From positions 1-6,394 of the forward strand of contig CALAJG010000264.1 of NCBI GenBank assembly GCA_937923375.1: a stretch of DNA of 6,394 nt, written 5' to 3'. Shown in pieces: positions 1 through 5,900 of the stretch. The stretch is from an uncultured Leucothrix sp. (lineage in GTDB: Bacteria; Pseudomonadota; Gammaproteobacteria; Thiotrichales; Thiotrichaceae). The position numbers and the translations under genes were made by a program. Position 1 is the first letter of the stretch. Each line of letters starts with the position of its first letter. The notes under the pieces were generated by a model. The model ran no database searches. It saw nothing but the letters and a program-made list of their open reading frames with translations, and was not told where the DNA came from.

Positions 1-74
1 CTCCCTATACCTGCGGTTAATACAGCCAATAAAAACTGCCAAATCTCTTTATTGATAGGTTGAATATTTGTTCA

Positions 75-103
75 TTATAGTTACACTTAAGGTGCACTAT
101 AAT
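75..103 (+). promoter_or_regulatory. Probable sigma-70 promoter of the RDD gene
   Basis: A perfect TATAAT -10 box lies at 98-103, 21 bases before the start codon of the RDD gene. The best-spaced -35 position (75-80, TTATAG, 17-base spacer) matches the consensus poorly, so the -35 is uncertain and an activator may be needed. The Shine-Dalgarno AAGAGG follows at 111-116. Confidence 0.5.
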
Positions 104-124
104 AAATAAAAAGAGGTAAAAAGC

Positions 125-631
125 ATGGATAATCCTTATCAAGCACCCAGCGCCGAGCTGCAACCGTTACAAAACTTTGAAGCGCTGAAATATGTCGGTT
201 TCTGGCCACGTTTTGGAGCTTACTTTATAGATAGCTTGTTGATGATGATAATCATCTTTCCAATCATGTATTTGCTGATGGGTAGTATGGATATGGTTGC
301 AATGCAGTCGGAGGCGCCGGGTATCGGTGCAATGATTGTACTTTATTTACTCCCTGTCGTTCTGATACTTGCTTTCTGGATTATCAAAGGTAGCACCCCG
401 GGGAAAATGATTTTCAAAGCCAAAATCGTCGATGCTAAAACGGGTGGCCATCCTTCAAAAATGCAATTTATTGGTCGCTATCTCGGTTATATTATTTCCT
501 CTCTGCCTTTTTGCCTAGGCTTCCTATGGATAGCATGGGATAAGCGCAAGCAAGGCTGGCATGACAAGATGTCGGGAACTGTCGTTGTTAGTCCCAGTAA
601 CGATCCGGACCAGCAAATCTCTTTCGACTGA
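125..631 (+). CDS. RDD family integral membrane protein
   Basis: This is a 168-residue inner-membrane protein of the RDD family (PF06271). Family members are small multi-pass proteins of mostly unclear role; a few are linked to ion or solute transport. It opens with NPYQAPSA, a common N-terminal motif of proteobacterial RDD and related membrane proteins. The family signature GFWPRFGAYFIDSLL (residues 25-39) supplies Arg29 and Asp36. The third conserved Asp is probably Asp139 in AWDKRKQGWHD (137-147). Hydrophobic stretches at about 34-52, 67-88 and 117-137 fit three membrane spans, with a typical GSTPGK turn at 89-94. The ATG at 125 is preceded by AAGAGG with an 8-base gap, which supports this start. 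The gene stands alone and converges on the CoA-transferase gene with a 50-base gap. Family assignment is firm; substrate and function are unknown. Confidence 0.9.
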   Translation: MDNPYQAPSAELQPLQNFEALKYVGFWPRFGAYFIDSLLMMIIIFPIMYLLMGSMDMVAMQSEAPGIGAMIVLYLLPVVLILAFWIIKGSTPGKMIFKAKIVDAKTGGHPSKMQFIGRYLGYIISSLPFCLGFLWIAWDKRKQGWHDKMSGTVVVSPSNDPDQQISFD

Positions 632-681
632 AGCTGTTCTAAACCGTTAGGGTGTTCAATATTAATGAGCTGCTTTAGGTT

Positions 682-2109
682 TTAGGTTGCATTCCAATTT
701 GCTTCAGATCGATGCAAACTACCAGCGGGGTGGTTCCACATCGCTGGTATTCCTTCAATGGACAATGGGAAACGAATGCGCTGAGCATTCCCCCACTCGG
801 TAGGCTCAATTAAGGTATCAACATCCTGTGATGTTTCATTGGCAAAGTTGCTGGCAGCAGGGTTGCTCGGCTGCTTCATTAATAAACACGCTGTTCTGGC
901 CAGAGACAAGCGAGCTGAGTATATGGCGCCGGTTTTATCCCGGCAATTTAGCGCGTGTATAGCGGCTGCAGCAATCAGATAGCCCGTGGCATGGTCCAAG
1001 GCCTGTACAGGCAACGACACTGGTATCTCAGCTCCTGCTCGTGCCATTCCATAGGCAGCAATTCCACAGCTCATTTGCACCACGCTATCGAAGCCGCGTC
1101 GATGCGCCCATGGGCCTGTCCAGCCATAAGCACAGAGCGACACATCGACCAGTTTTGGATTAATTTTTCGCAGTGTCAAGGTATCGTAACCTAAACTGGC
1201 TAACGCGCCGGGGCGGTAACCATGAACCAACAAATCTGCTTCTTGCAGTAAACCCTCAAAAATTGTTTTACCGATGGCTGACTTCAGATTTAGACCGGCG
1301 CAGCGTTTACCCAACGTCACTTCAGGTGCCGTGCTTGGCTCATCCCAGCCAGGAGGGTCGATTCGTAGAATGTCAGCACCATAAGCGGCCAAAAATCGTG
1401 TAGCGATCGGACCTGCCAAAATCCGCGTCAGGTCGAGCACTTTAATGCCATTTAAGGGACGTTGGGGGGTTATATTAGAAGTTTCTTTGTTCCCCGAACT
1501 AGCAGCCGAGCTTTTATTTTTTGGTTTCTGGCTGTCAGAGTGAACTGGTTCCTGGTTGCGTAGATCCCAATGAATCAGTGGCTCAGCAGACACTGCCTTT
1601 CCCTGAGGATGTTCTAGCCACTGCGTGGAGCTACGCATCGCAGTAGCACAGCCACCGGCCTCAATCACTGCCTCAGCCAACCTATCTTCTGACCAGGTTT
1701 TTACAATGTTGCCAACCACTTCCCGGTCATCTTGGCAGTCTAAAACTCTAAGCGCAGCATGTTTGTGTAAGGGCGCATTGGTATGCAAACGTACCCAACC
1801 ATCTGCTGCTTGATAATTACCTGCGATACTGTCCCAAGCTGGCGGCAGTTCCCAGCCTATGGGGCGGATCGACTTATCAAACCACAAAGAAGCAAGGCGG
1901 CGGTCACACCGAATCAATTGACTGTCAGCTCCGGCTCGCTGTCTAAGCATCAAACCAGCGACGGCAATTGATTCTGCAGCAAGATCAGTCACTTTGTACC
2001 AGGAGGGTAGGTGCTCGTTCCCCTCTATCGATAATTTATCTACTGAGAGGTTCATGCCTTCAAAGGCATCGAGTATTTCCGGGAAAATAAATGGAGTCTG
2101 GTTATTCAT
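682..2109 (-). CDS. Class III (CaiB/BaiF-type) CoA-transferase family protein with an extra N-terminal module
   Basis: This 475-residue cytoplasmic protein belongs to the CoA-transferase family III (PF02515), whose members move CoA between carboxylic acids, often in carnitine, oxalate, bile-acid or aromatic-acid metabolism. The canonical N-terminal motif (LNGIKVLDLTRILAGP, residues 219-234) begins only in the second half. It is followed by YGADILRIDPP (243-253), GYRPGALASLGYD (297-309) and YGWTGPWAHRRGFDSVVQ (328-345). Asp372 in VQALDHATGYL aligns by motif with the catalytic Asp (Asp169) of formyl-CoA transferase. Residues about 95-180 (NYQAADGWVRLHTN, then HPQGKA) resemble the segment that normally follows the catalytic domain, so the modules appear in reversed order. 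A polar Ser/Lys/Asn-rich linker spans about 190-216. I recall this architecture and length from other bacterial CoA-transferases, so it is not a broken gene. The Shine-Dalgarno is weak. The substrate cannot be inferred. Confidence 0.88.
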   Translation of the reverse strand: MNNQTPFIFPEILDAFEGMNLSVDKLSIEGNEHLPSWYKVTDLAAESIAVAGLMLRQRAGADSQLIRCDRRLASLWFDKSIRPIGWELPPAWDSIAGNYQAADGWVRLHTNAPLHKHAALRVLDCQDDREVVGNIVKTWSEDRLAEAVIEAGGCATAMRSSTQWLEHPQGKAVSAEPLIHWDLRNQEPVHSDSQKPKNKSSAASSGNKETSNITPQRPLNGIKVLDLTRILAGPIATRFLAAYGADILRIDPPGWDEPSTAPEVTLGKRCAGLNLKSAIGKTIFEGLLQEADLLVHGYRPGALASLGYDTLTLRKINPKLVDVSLCAYGWTGPWAHRRGFDSVVQMSCGIAAYGMARAGAEIPVSLPVQALDHATGYLIAAAAIHALNCRDKTGAIYSARLSLARTACLLMKQPSNPAASNFANETSQDVDTLIEPTEWGNAQRIRFPLSIEGIPAMWNHPAGSLHRSEANWNAT

Positions 2110-2129
2110 TAATTGGTCGAGTCAGGTTT

Positions 2130-2157
2130 ATGATAGTGTTAAGTATAACAATTTCAA
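2130..2157 (-). promoter_or_regulatory. Probable sigma-70 promoter of the CoA-transferase gene
   Basis: Read on the minus strand, TTGAAA (2152-2157, five of six -35 consensus bases) and TATCAT (2130-2135, five of six -10 bases) are separated by 16 bases. Transcription would begin near 2123 and leave a short leader before the ATG at 2109. On the plus strand the same spot contains TATGAT (2129-2134) and, further on, TATAAC (2144-2149). These are possible -10 boxes for the divergent glutathione S-transferase gene, so the two promoters may overlap. Confidence 0.45.
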
Positions 2158-2167
2158 AGGACGCATC

Positions 2168-2776
2168 ATGAAACTCATTTCACTGCCCGCCTCCCCTTTT
2201 GCACGTAAGGCCCGCGTTGTAGTTATCGAGCTCGGACTCCAAAATAGGGTAGAAATAGTTGACCCCGGGGTCGTGACTCCCGTTTCAAATAACGAAGGTC
2301 TCAACGATATTAACCCCTTGGGAATGATACCGAGTTTGGTTCTTGATTCGGGAGAAGGTTTGTATGATTCGCCAGTGATCTGCGAATATCTCAATCATAT
2401 TGGGGGAGGGTCATTATTTCCTGACAACATAGATGCCCGATTTAAGGCTTTACAGTTGCAAGCACTGGCGGATGGCATTATGGATGTATCTGTCGCTCTT
2501 CGCTATGAATTAGCCATGCGTCCGGCGGAGCTACACTGGCAAGCTTTCATAGACAATCAGGCGGAGAAGATTGAACGGAGTCTGGCACAGTTGGAGCAGC
2601 AGTGTGATGAATTTAGTCGTGAGCCTACTATCGGCGAACTGACCGTGGCCTGTGCGTTGGGGTATCGTGATTTTCGTTTCGCTGAAGCTGACTGGCGCGA
2701 AGTGCACCCGAAGTTAGCTAAGTGGTTTGAATCGATGATGGGGCGTGAGAGTTTATCTTTGACAGTTCCGATTTAA
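2168..2776 (+). CDS. Glutathione S-transferase, YibF-like
   Basis: This 202-residue cytosolic protein has the glutathione S-transferase fold: an N-terminal thioredoxin-like domain (about 1-78) and a C-terminal helical domain (about 85-200). SPFARKARVV at 9-18 carries the likely glutathione-activating Ser9. NPLGMIPSLVLD (49-60) supplies the conserved cis-proline, and YDSPVICEYL (66-75) the glutathione-binding acidic-Ser motif. LADGIMD, the KIERSLAQLE helix, TIGELTVACALGYRDFR and the final RESLSLTVP pattern match Escherichia coli YibF as I recall it, including its length of 202. A longer reading frame reaches back to 1994, but the ATG at 2168 is chosen because it has AAAGGA (2156-2161) six bases upstream, starts the conserved fold, and avoids overlap with the divergent CoA-transferase. 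The natural substrate is unknown; a detoxification or glutathione-adduct role is only a family-level inference. Confidence 0.92.
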   Translation: MKLISLPASPFARKARVVVIELGLQNRVEIVDPGVVTPVSNNEGLNDINPLGMIPSLVLDSGEGLYDSPVICEYLNHIGGGSLFPDNIDARFKALQLQALADGIMDVSVALRYELAMRPAELHWQAFIDNQAEKIERSLAQLEQQCDEFSREPTIGELTVACALGYRDFRFAEADWREVHPKLAKWFESMMGRESLSLTVPI

Positions 2777-2846
2777 CTTTCATCCATCCATTGAAATTAG
2801 AAGGGAAGATATACCGCAGAATGAACAACATAAACTTTGAGGCCAT

Positions 2847-2877
2847 AAAAAAGGCCACAATCAATTGAAGGTGGCCT
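2847..2877 (-). terminator. Rho-independent terminator of the DUF4360 gene
   Basis: A perfect 7-base stem (AGGCCAC at 2852-2858 with GTGGCCT at 2871-2877, 12-base loop) is followed on the minus strand by six T residues (complement of A2847-2852, the last one shared with the stem). It lies about 40 bases beyond the stop codon of the minus-strand gene ending at 2919. On the plus strand there is no T-run after the hairpin, so it is not a good terminator for the glutathione S-transferase gene. Confidence 0.75.
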
Positions 2878-2918
2878 AAAGGTTGGGTCGAACTGTTTGT
2901 TAGATATTAACTATCCTA

Positions 2919-3536
2919 TTAACATCTCTTCCAGCTGAAGTTATAACGGAAGATTGTACGGCTGGTTAAGTCGGCTGAGTCGACAGACATCATCGCTTCC
3001 TGACCGCGGCGGGTACGAACAGTTGCTGCTGTCTTAGAGCGAAGGATTACGTCAGCACCACAACGTGAGTAAACTCGTGACATAACACCCATTCTGTCAG
3101 TTACAGTGAAGTCATCACTGCGGTTACCTCTCCATGTTTTCTTAAGGCGTGGACCACGAGTTCCAGCGAAGAAGTAATCACGTGTAAAGGTAGCTTTAGC
3201 ACGGCGTGGTAAGTCAACAAAACCACGGTAGTCAGCATTAATCAAGGCAACACTCAAGCCGTTTGGTACTTTAAGACCGAAAGCGATATCACACTTTTTG
3301 CGGTTAAATGTACGTTGGCCGTGGCCACCGGCTTCAGCGATGTAATCATCAAATAAAACTGAAACGCTTTTCTTGTCGTTAGCTAGAACAACTGATGCTG
3401 AACCTGCTGGACAACCGTTTCCAGCGTAGCCAACTTTCTCGATTGTTACTGCACCTAGATTGTGAGCTGTTGCAACTTGAGTTGTAGCTAATAATAAAAC
3501 TGAAGTCGTAAGAATTGTTTTGATTTGAGCTTTCAT
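2919..3536 (-). CDS. Secreted DUF4360 family protein
   Basis: This 205-residue protein carries a Sec signal peptide: KAQIK, a hydrophobic core at about 8-19, and likely cleavage after ATA (residues 22-24, before His25). The mature part matches the DUF4360 pattern (PF14273), with GNGCPAGSASVVL (39-51), VLFDDYIAEAG (60-70), KKCDIAFGLKVPNG (80-93), ADYRGFV (101-107), RDYFFAG (119-125), CGADVILR (159-166), SVDSADL (184-190) and a final YNFSWKRC. It has exactly four cysteines (42, 82, 159, 205), which could form two disulfides in the periplasm or outside the cell. The mature chain is basic: about 31 Lys/Arg against 16 Asp/Glu. Its codons look strongly biased (CGT for Arg, AAC for Asn, few rare codons). 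Together with GAGGA (3545-3549) eight bases before the ATG and a good promoter and terminator, this suggests high expression. The family has no established function. Confidence 0.88.
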   Translation of the reverse strand: MKAQIKTILTTSVLLLATTQVATAHNLGAVTIEKVGYAGNGCPAGSASVVLANDKKSVSVLFDDYIAEAGGHGQRTFNRKKCDIAFGLKVPNGLSVALINADYRGFVDLPRRAKATFTRDYFFAGTRGPRLKKTWRGNRSDDFTVTDRMGVMSRVYSRCGADVILRSKTAATVRTRRGQEAMMSVDSADLTSRTIFRYNFSWKRC

Positions 3537-3560
3537 GATGTCTGTCCTCGAAATAAAAAA

Positions 3561-3589
3561 TTTATATTAATTAAACGGTTACGTAGCAA
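3561..3589 (-). promoter_or_regulatory. Sigma-70 promoter of the DUF4360 gene
   Basis: On the minus strand TTGCTA (3584-3589, four of six -35 bases) and TATAAA (3561-3566, five of six -10 bases) are spaced by exactly 17 bases. Transcription would start near 3555, giving a leader of roughly 18 bases that contains the GAGGA ribosome binding site. Confidence 0.55.
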
Positions 3590-3600
3590 ATTTATAAAAG

Positions 3601-3641
3601 AGAGCAATGACGTTTGCGTGTGATGTAGATTTCGTCGCTCT
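3601..3641. repeat. Imperfect inverted repeat in the AT-rich spacer
   Basis: AGAGC (3601-3605) and GACG (3609-3612) pair with CGTC (3633-3636) and GCTCT (3637-3641), giving nine base pairs with a 3-base bulge and a 20-base loop. It sits just upstream of the DUF4360 promoter and could be part of an RNA structure or a regulator-binding site. The sequence alone does not decide between these. Confidence 0.35.
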
Positions 3642-3666
3642 TGAACAGGAAAGCGAAAAAGAATCG

Positions 3667-3728
3667 AAAAAAGGCTCAATAATTTTTATTTATTCTGAAA
3701 AAATCATCAGTTTATTGAGCATTTTTTT
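3667..3728. terminator. Probable bidirectional terminator hairpin
   Basis: A perfect 9-base inverted repeat (GCTCAATAA at 3674-3682, TTATTGAGC at 3712-3720, 29-base loop) is flanked by A3667-3672 on the left and T3722-3728 on the right. A stem followed by a T-run therefore exists on both strands. In the minus direction it could end read-through from the DUF3047 gene; in the plus direction it could end a short transcript starting near 3600. The stem is GC-poor and the loop long, so strength is uncertain. Confidence 0.5.
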
Positions 3729-3825
3729 GATTAAACCATTGATTAATAAGGAAGCAGACTCACCTAGAGAGGAGAAAAAATTTTTTTTAAAATTGGTTGT
3801 TTCAGAGGGATAAACAACTGACTAG

Positions 3826-4017
3826 GAAGATAAAACGGGTAATGGAATTGTAGTGAAGCGGGGTGAACAACTTTGTCATGCTGCAATTGCAGCTAGAGAA
3901 TATGGTGTGCCACACTATTTGGTATCTGAGTTGGGTCGGCAAGCATTGGATCAAGGACGTTTAATTGCCCTTGATCCTAATGCTGTGTTTGATCTTGATG
4001 TTTCTAACGCTTCCTGA
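3826..4017 (+). pseudogene. 3' remnant of a PEP-utilising enzyme (phosphohistidine mobile domain)
   Basis: An open frame from the TAG at 3823-3825 to the TGA at 4015-4017 encodes 63 residues containing GIVVKRGEQLCHAAI followed by AAREYGVP. This matches the swivelling phosphohistidine domain (PF00391) of PEP synthase and pyruvate phosphate dikinase relatives; E. coli PEP synthase has TCHAAIIARELGIP at this site. The probable phospho-acceptor His is residue 18 of the fragment (codon 3877-3879). The following ALDQGRLIALDPN also fits the domain. There is no ATG, and the ATP-grasp and other domains of these enzymes are absent from the window. In the same frame upstream, LKLVVSEG-stop-TTD-stop-ED weakly recalls the family's LVV..TTPDW segment, so the TAG may replace a Trp TGG codon. 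The GTG at 3853 is a poor alternative start. The frame ends one base before the convergent DUF3047 gene's stop codon, as expected for a former intact neighbour. Confidence 0.6.
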
Positions 4018-4018
4018 A

Positions 4019-4669
4019 TTATTTGGCGCTAAAGAAGATATCCCCATAAGAAGCCGCAGCACTGCCGCCACTGTTATCGGTATCTGTCATCAGAGCCACA
4101 CCATCGATATAGCGTGGGATAAATCCATATAGATTTTTAAAATCTTGCTGTACGTTTTGTTTCTCTTTTAACCACTGGCCGGGCCCATTGCGACTGTCGC
4201 GAACAGATAACATGCGCGCATTTCTTGGTGCGAATGCATTATTCCACTTAGTACCTTTGCTTGGCGTGCTCGACCAAACGTAGTTAAGGGCTTTGGTTTT
4301 CCAAATAAATAGCCCACCGTCGATGATTACATATAAACGCGCGGCATAATCATCCCCGGCTTTGGTTTTTTCTTTGAGCGGAGGAAGTGGCTTATCGACA
4401 CGCCAGCTCCAGTTTAAGAACGGTGTTTTAGTCAGGTCGATGCGCTTACGTACACCTAAGCCTGAGGCGCCCGCATTGGAAACGGCTGAGAGCGACTTGA
4501 TATTACCCTGCTGTTTAATCTGATATTGGGTTTTGCCCTTAAATACTTTACTTTCCCAGCCGGTGAGTGAACCCTTGGAAAATTCCCCAAGTTTTATCTG
4601 AGAGGTGTCTGCATTTGTTGCTCCACATGTCATAATCAGAGCGCTTGTCAAAAGAAGCTTATTTTTCAT
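4019..4669 (-). CDS. Exported DUF3047 family protein
   Basis: This 216-residue protein belongs to the DUF3047 family (PF11249), whose function is unknown. An N-terminal Sec signal peptide (KNK, then hydrophobic residues about 4-14) probably ends after TNA (residues 18-20). The MTC at 13-15 is not a proper lipobox, so a soluble periplasmic product is more likely than a lipoprotein. Family landmarks are FLNWSWRVD (84-92), AGDDYAARLYV (104-114), LNYVWSS (128-134), NVQQDF (172-177) and LMTDTDNSGG (193-202), ending in an ASYGDIFF strand. The length is usual for the family, so the gene looks complete. AAAGG (complement of 4679-4683) lies nine bases before the ATG. It is divergent from the aminopeptidase gene across 139 bases in which I could not pick out a convincing promoter. 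The fold may resemble carbohydrate-binding beta-sandwiches, but that is inference. Confidence 0.88.
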   Translation of the reverse strand: MKNKLLLTSALIMTCGATNADTSQIKLGEFSKGSLTGWESKVFKGKTQYQIKQQGNIKSLSAVSNAGASGLGVRKRIDLTKTPFLNWSWRVDKPLPPLKEKTKAGDDYAARLYVIIDGGLFIWKTKALNYVWSSTPSKGTKWNNAFAPRNARMLSVRDSRNGPGQWLKEKQNVQQDFKNLYGFIPRYIDGVALMTDTDNSGGSAAASYGDIFFSAK

Positions 4670-4808
4670 TAATTAGTACCTTTGTTGCGATAGGTTGAGT
4701 TTGACCATGATCACGCGAGTAGTTCAGGTCTGTCATCGATATACGCAACAGCAAACAGGCCAGATGCGGCTAACGCTGGTGTTTAATTATTTGTAATCAG
4801 GGGATTTA

Positions 4809-5900
4809 GTGAGTAACCGGGCACTAAAAATGGGTTTTGCACTACTACTAATAGTGGTTGCCGTACTTGGGTTATCAGCATGCGAGTCTATTGGCTTTTA
4901 TTCACAGGTGGTCAAAGGCCATAGCCAAATCATGCTGAAGCGTGAGTCTATTGATCGCGTTGTGAAAAAGGAGTCGACCGACCAAGAGTTGCGGCGAAAA
5001 CTTTCGATCATTAAGCGTGCACGTTTGTTTGCCGTTGAAACATTAAAGCTGCCAGATAACGGAAGTTACACCCAATACGTTGATACGGGCAGGCCATACG
5101 TCGTCTGGAATGTTATCGCGACTAAACCTTACAGCATTCACCCTATTGAGCATTGCTTTCCTGTAGCGGGCTGTGTGTCATATCGCGGGTACTTTAAGAA
5201 AGCAGCCGCTGAGGCTTATGCTGAGAAACTCAAAGCTCAGGGCTTAGATGTCATTATTAGCGGCGCTTCAGCCTATTCCACGCTGGGTTGGTTCTCAGAT
5301 CCTGTTCTCAATACGATGCTCTACCGATCTGATCTGGGTTTGGCTGGATTAGTGTTTCATGAACTTAGTCATCAGCAGGTTTATAAGGCTGGAGACACCG
5401 CATTTAATGAGTCATTTGCAACTACGGTTGAATTAGCTGGTGCGAAGGTATGGGCTGCATCGCATGAGATCGGTCAGCAAGACTTGGCCAAATATAAACA
5501 GGCAAAATCCAGGTCAGCTGAGGTGGTGAAGATTATCCTTGAACAGCGTAGGAAGCTTGGTGAGGCTTATCGGAAGATTGATCCAAAAGACACGCAAAAG
5601 TTAGCCGAGATTAAAAAGCAAGGGTTTGCTGAGCTTCGCGAAGCTTATAAAAGACTTCGGATTAAAGGCGGTGGCAGCAAAGGCTACGATAAATGGTTTG
5701 CTGGAACACTCAATAATGCATCGCTGGTTTTATTTGGGGACTATCATGGTTGGGTATCGGCTTTTGACGAGTTGTTAAAGCAGTCGCAGGGAGACTGGCC
5801 GCGTTTTTATGAGTCCGTAGCGGCACTCGCCAAAATGAATAAAGAGGCGCGACGAAAAAGGCTTGAGGAACTTACTTCTTCTTACTCTGGCGAATTTTGA
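4809..5900 (+). CDS. Putative zinc aminopeptidase lipoprotein (PF10023 family)
   Basis: This 363-residue protein matches the putative aminopeptidase family (PF10023/COG4324). A signal peptide ends in the lipobox LSAC (22-25), so Cys25 should be lipidated; Glu26-Ser27 after it do not form an inner-membrane retention signal. Family blocks are NGSYTQYVDTGRPYVVWNV (84-102), CFPVAGCVSYRGYF (116-129), AYSTLGWFSDPVLNTML (155-171) and GDTAFNESFAT (195-205). HELSH (184-188) is an HExxH zinc site with His184 and His188 as ligands and Glu185 as catalytic base; Glu201 in NESFAT is the likely third ligand. Residues about 225-285 are Lys/Glu/Arg-rich and probably long helices. The start is GTG at 4809, with AGGGGA (4799-4804) four bases upstream. 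The ATG at 4830 has no ribosome binding site but would also leave a usable signal peptide. Peptidase activity is inferred from motifs. Confidence 0.9.
   Translation: MSNRALKMGFALLLIVVAVLGLSACESIGFYSQVVKGHSQIMLKRESIDRVVKKESTDQELRRKLSIIKRARLFAVETLKLPDNGSYTQYVDTGRPYVVWNVIATKPYSIHPIEHCFPVAGCVSYRGYFKKAAAEAYAEKLKAQGLDVIISGASAYSTLGWFSDPVLNTMLYRSDLGLAGLVFHELSHQQVYKAGDTAFNESFATTVELAGAKVWAASHEIGQQDLAKYKQAKSRSAEVVKIILEQRRKLGEAYRKIDPKDTQKLAEIKKQGFAELREAYKRLRIKGGGSKGYDKWFAGTLNNASLVLFGDYHGWVSAFDELLKQSQGDWPRFYESVAALAKMNKEARRKRLEELTSSYSGEF

Noticed and set aside
1..75. Minus-strand open segment at the left edge whose translation (KEIWQFLLAVLTAGIG) looks like the start of a membrane protein
   Set aside because: An in-frame TGA lies just upstream and there is no ATG or GTG start or ribosome binding site in the visible part. 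The segment is too short to support a gene, though one could start just outside the window.
632..681. Possible terminator between the RDD and CoA-transferase genes
   Set aside because: Only a weak, bulged CTAAACC/GGTTTTAG pairing is present, without a stable stem followed by a T-run.
955..1971. Several plus-strand frames of 62-79 residues inside the CoA-transferase gene
   Set aside because: They are antisense shadows of a well-conserved coding region, with no family signatures of their own.
1994..2167. Extended N-terminus for the glutathione S-transferase
   Set aside because: The extra 58 residues are not part of the fold, overlap the divergent CoA-transferase, and the ATG at 2168 has the better ribosome binding site.
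2821..2868. 15-residue plus-strand frame after the glutathione S-transferase gene
   Set aside because: It runs into the terminator hairpin of the opposite gene and is too short to be supported, despite a GA-rich stretch upstream.
3607..3813. 68-residue plus-strand frame in the AT-rich spacer
   Set aside because: Its composition follows A/T runs, it has no ribosome binding site, it spans a terminator-like hairpin, and it matches no family. Only its last few residues might belong to the PEP-enzyme relic.
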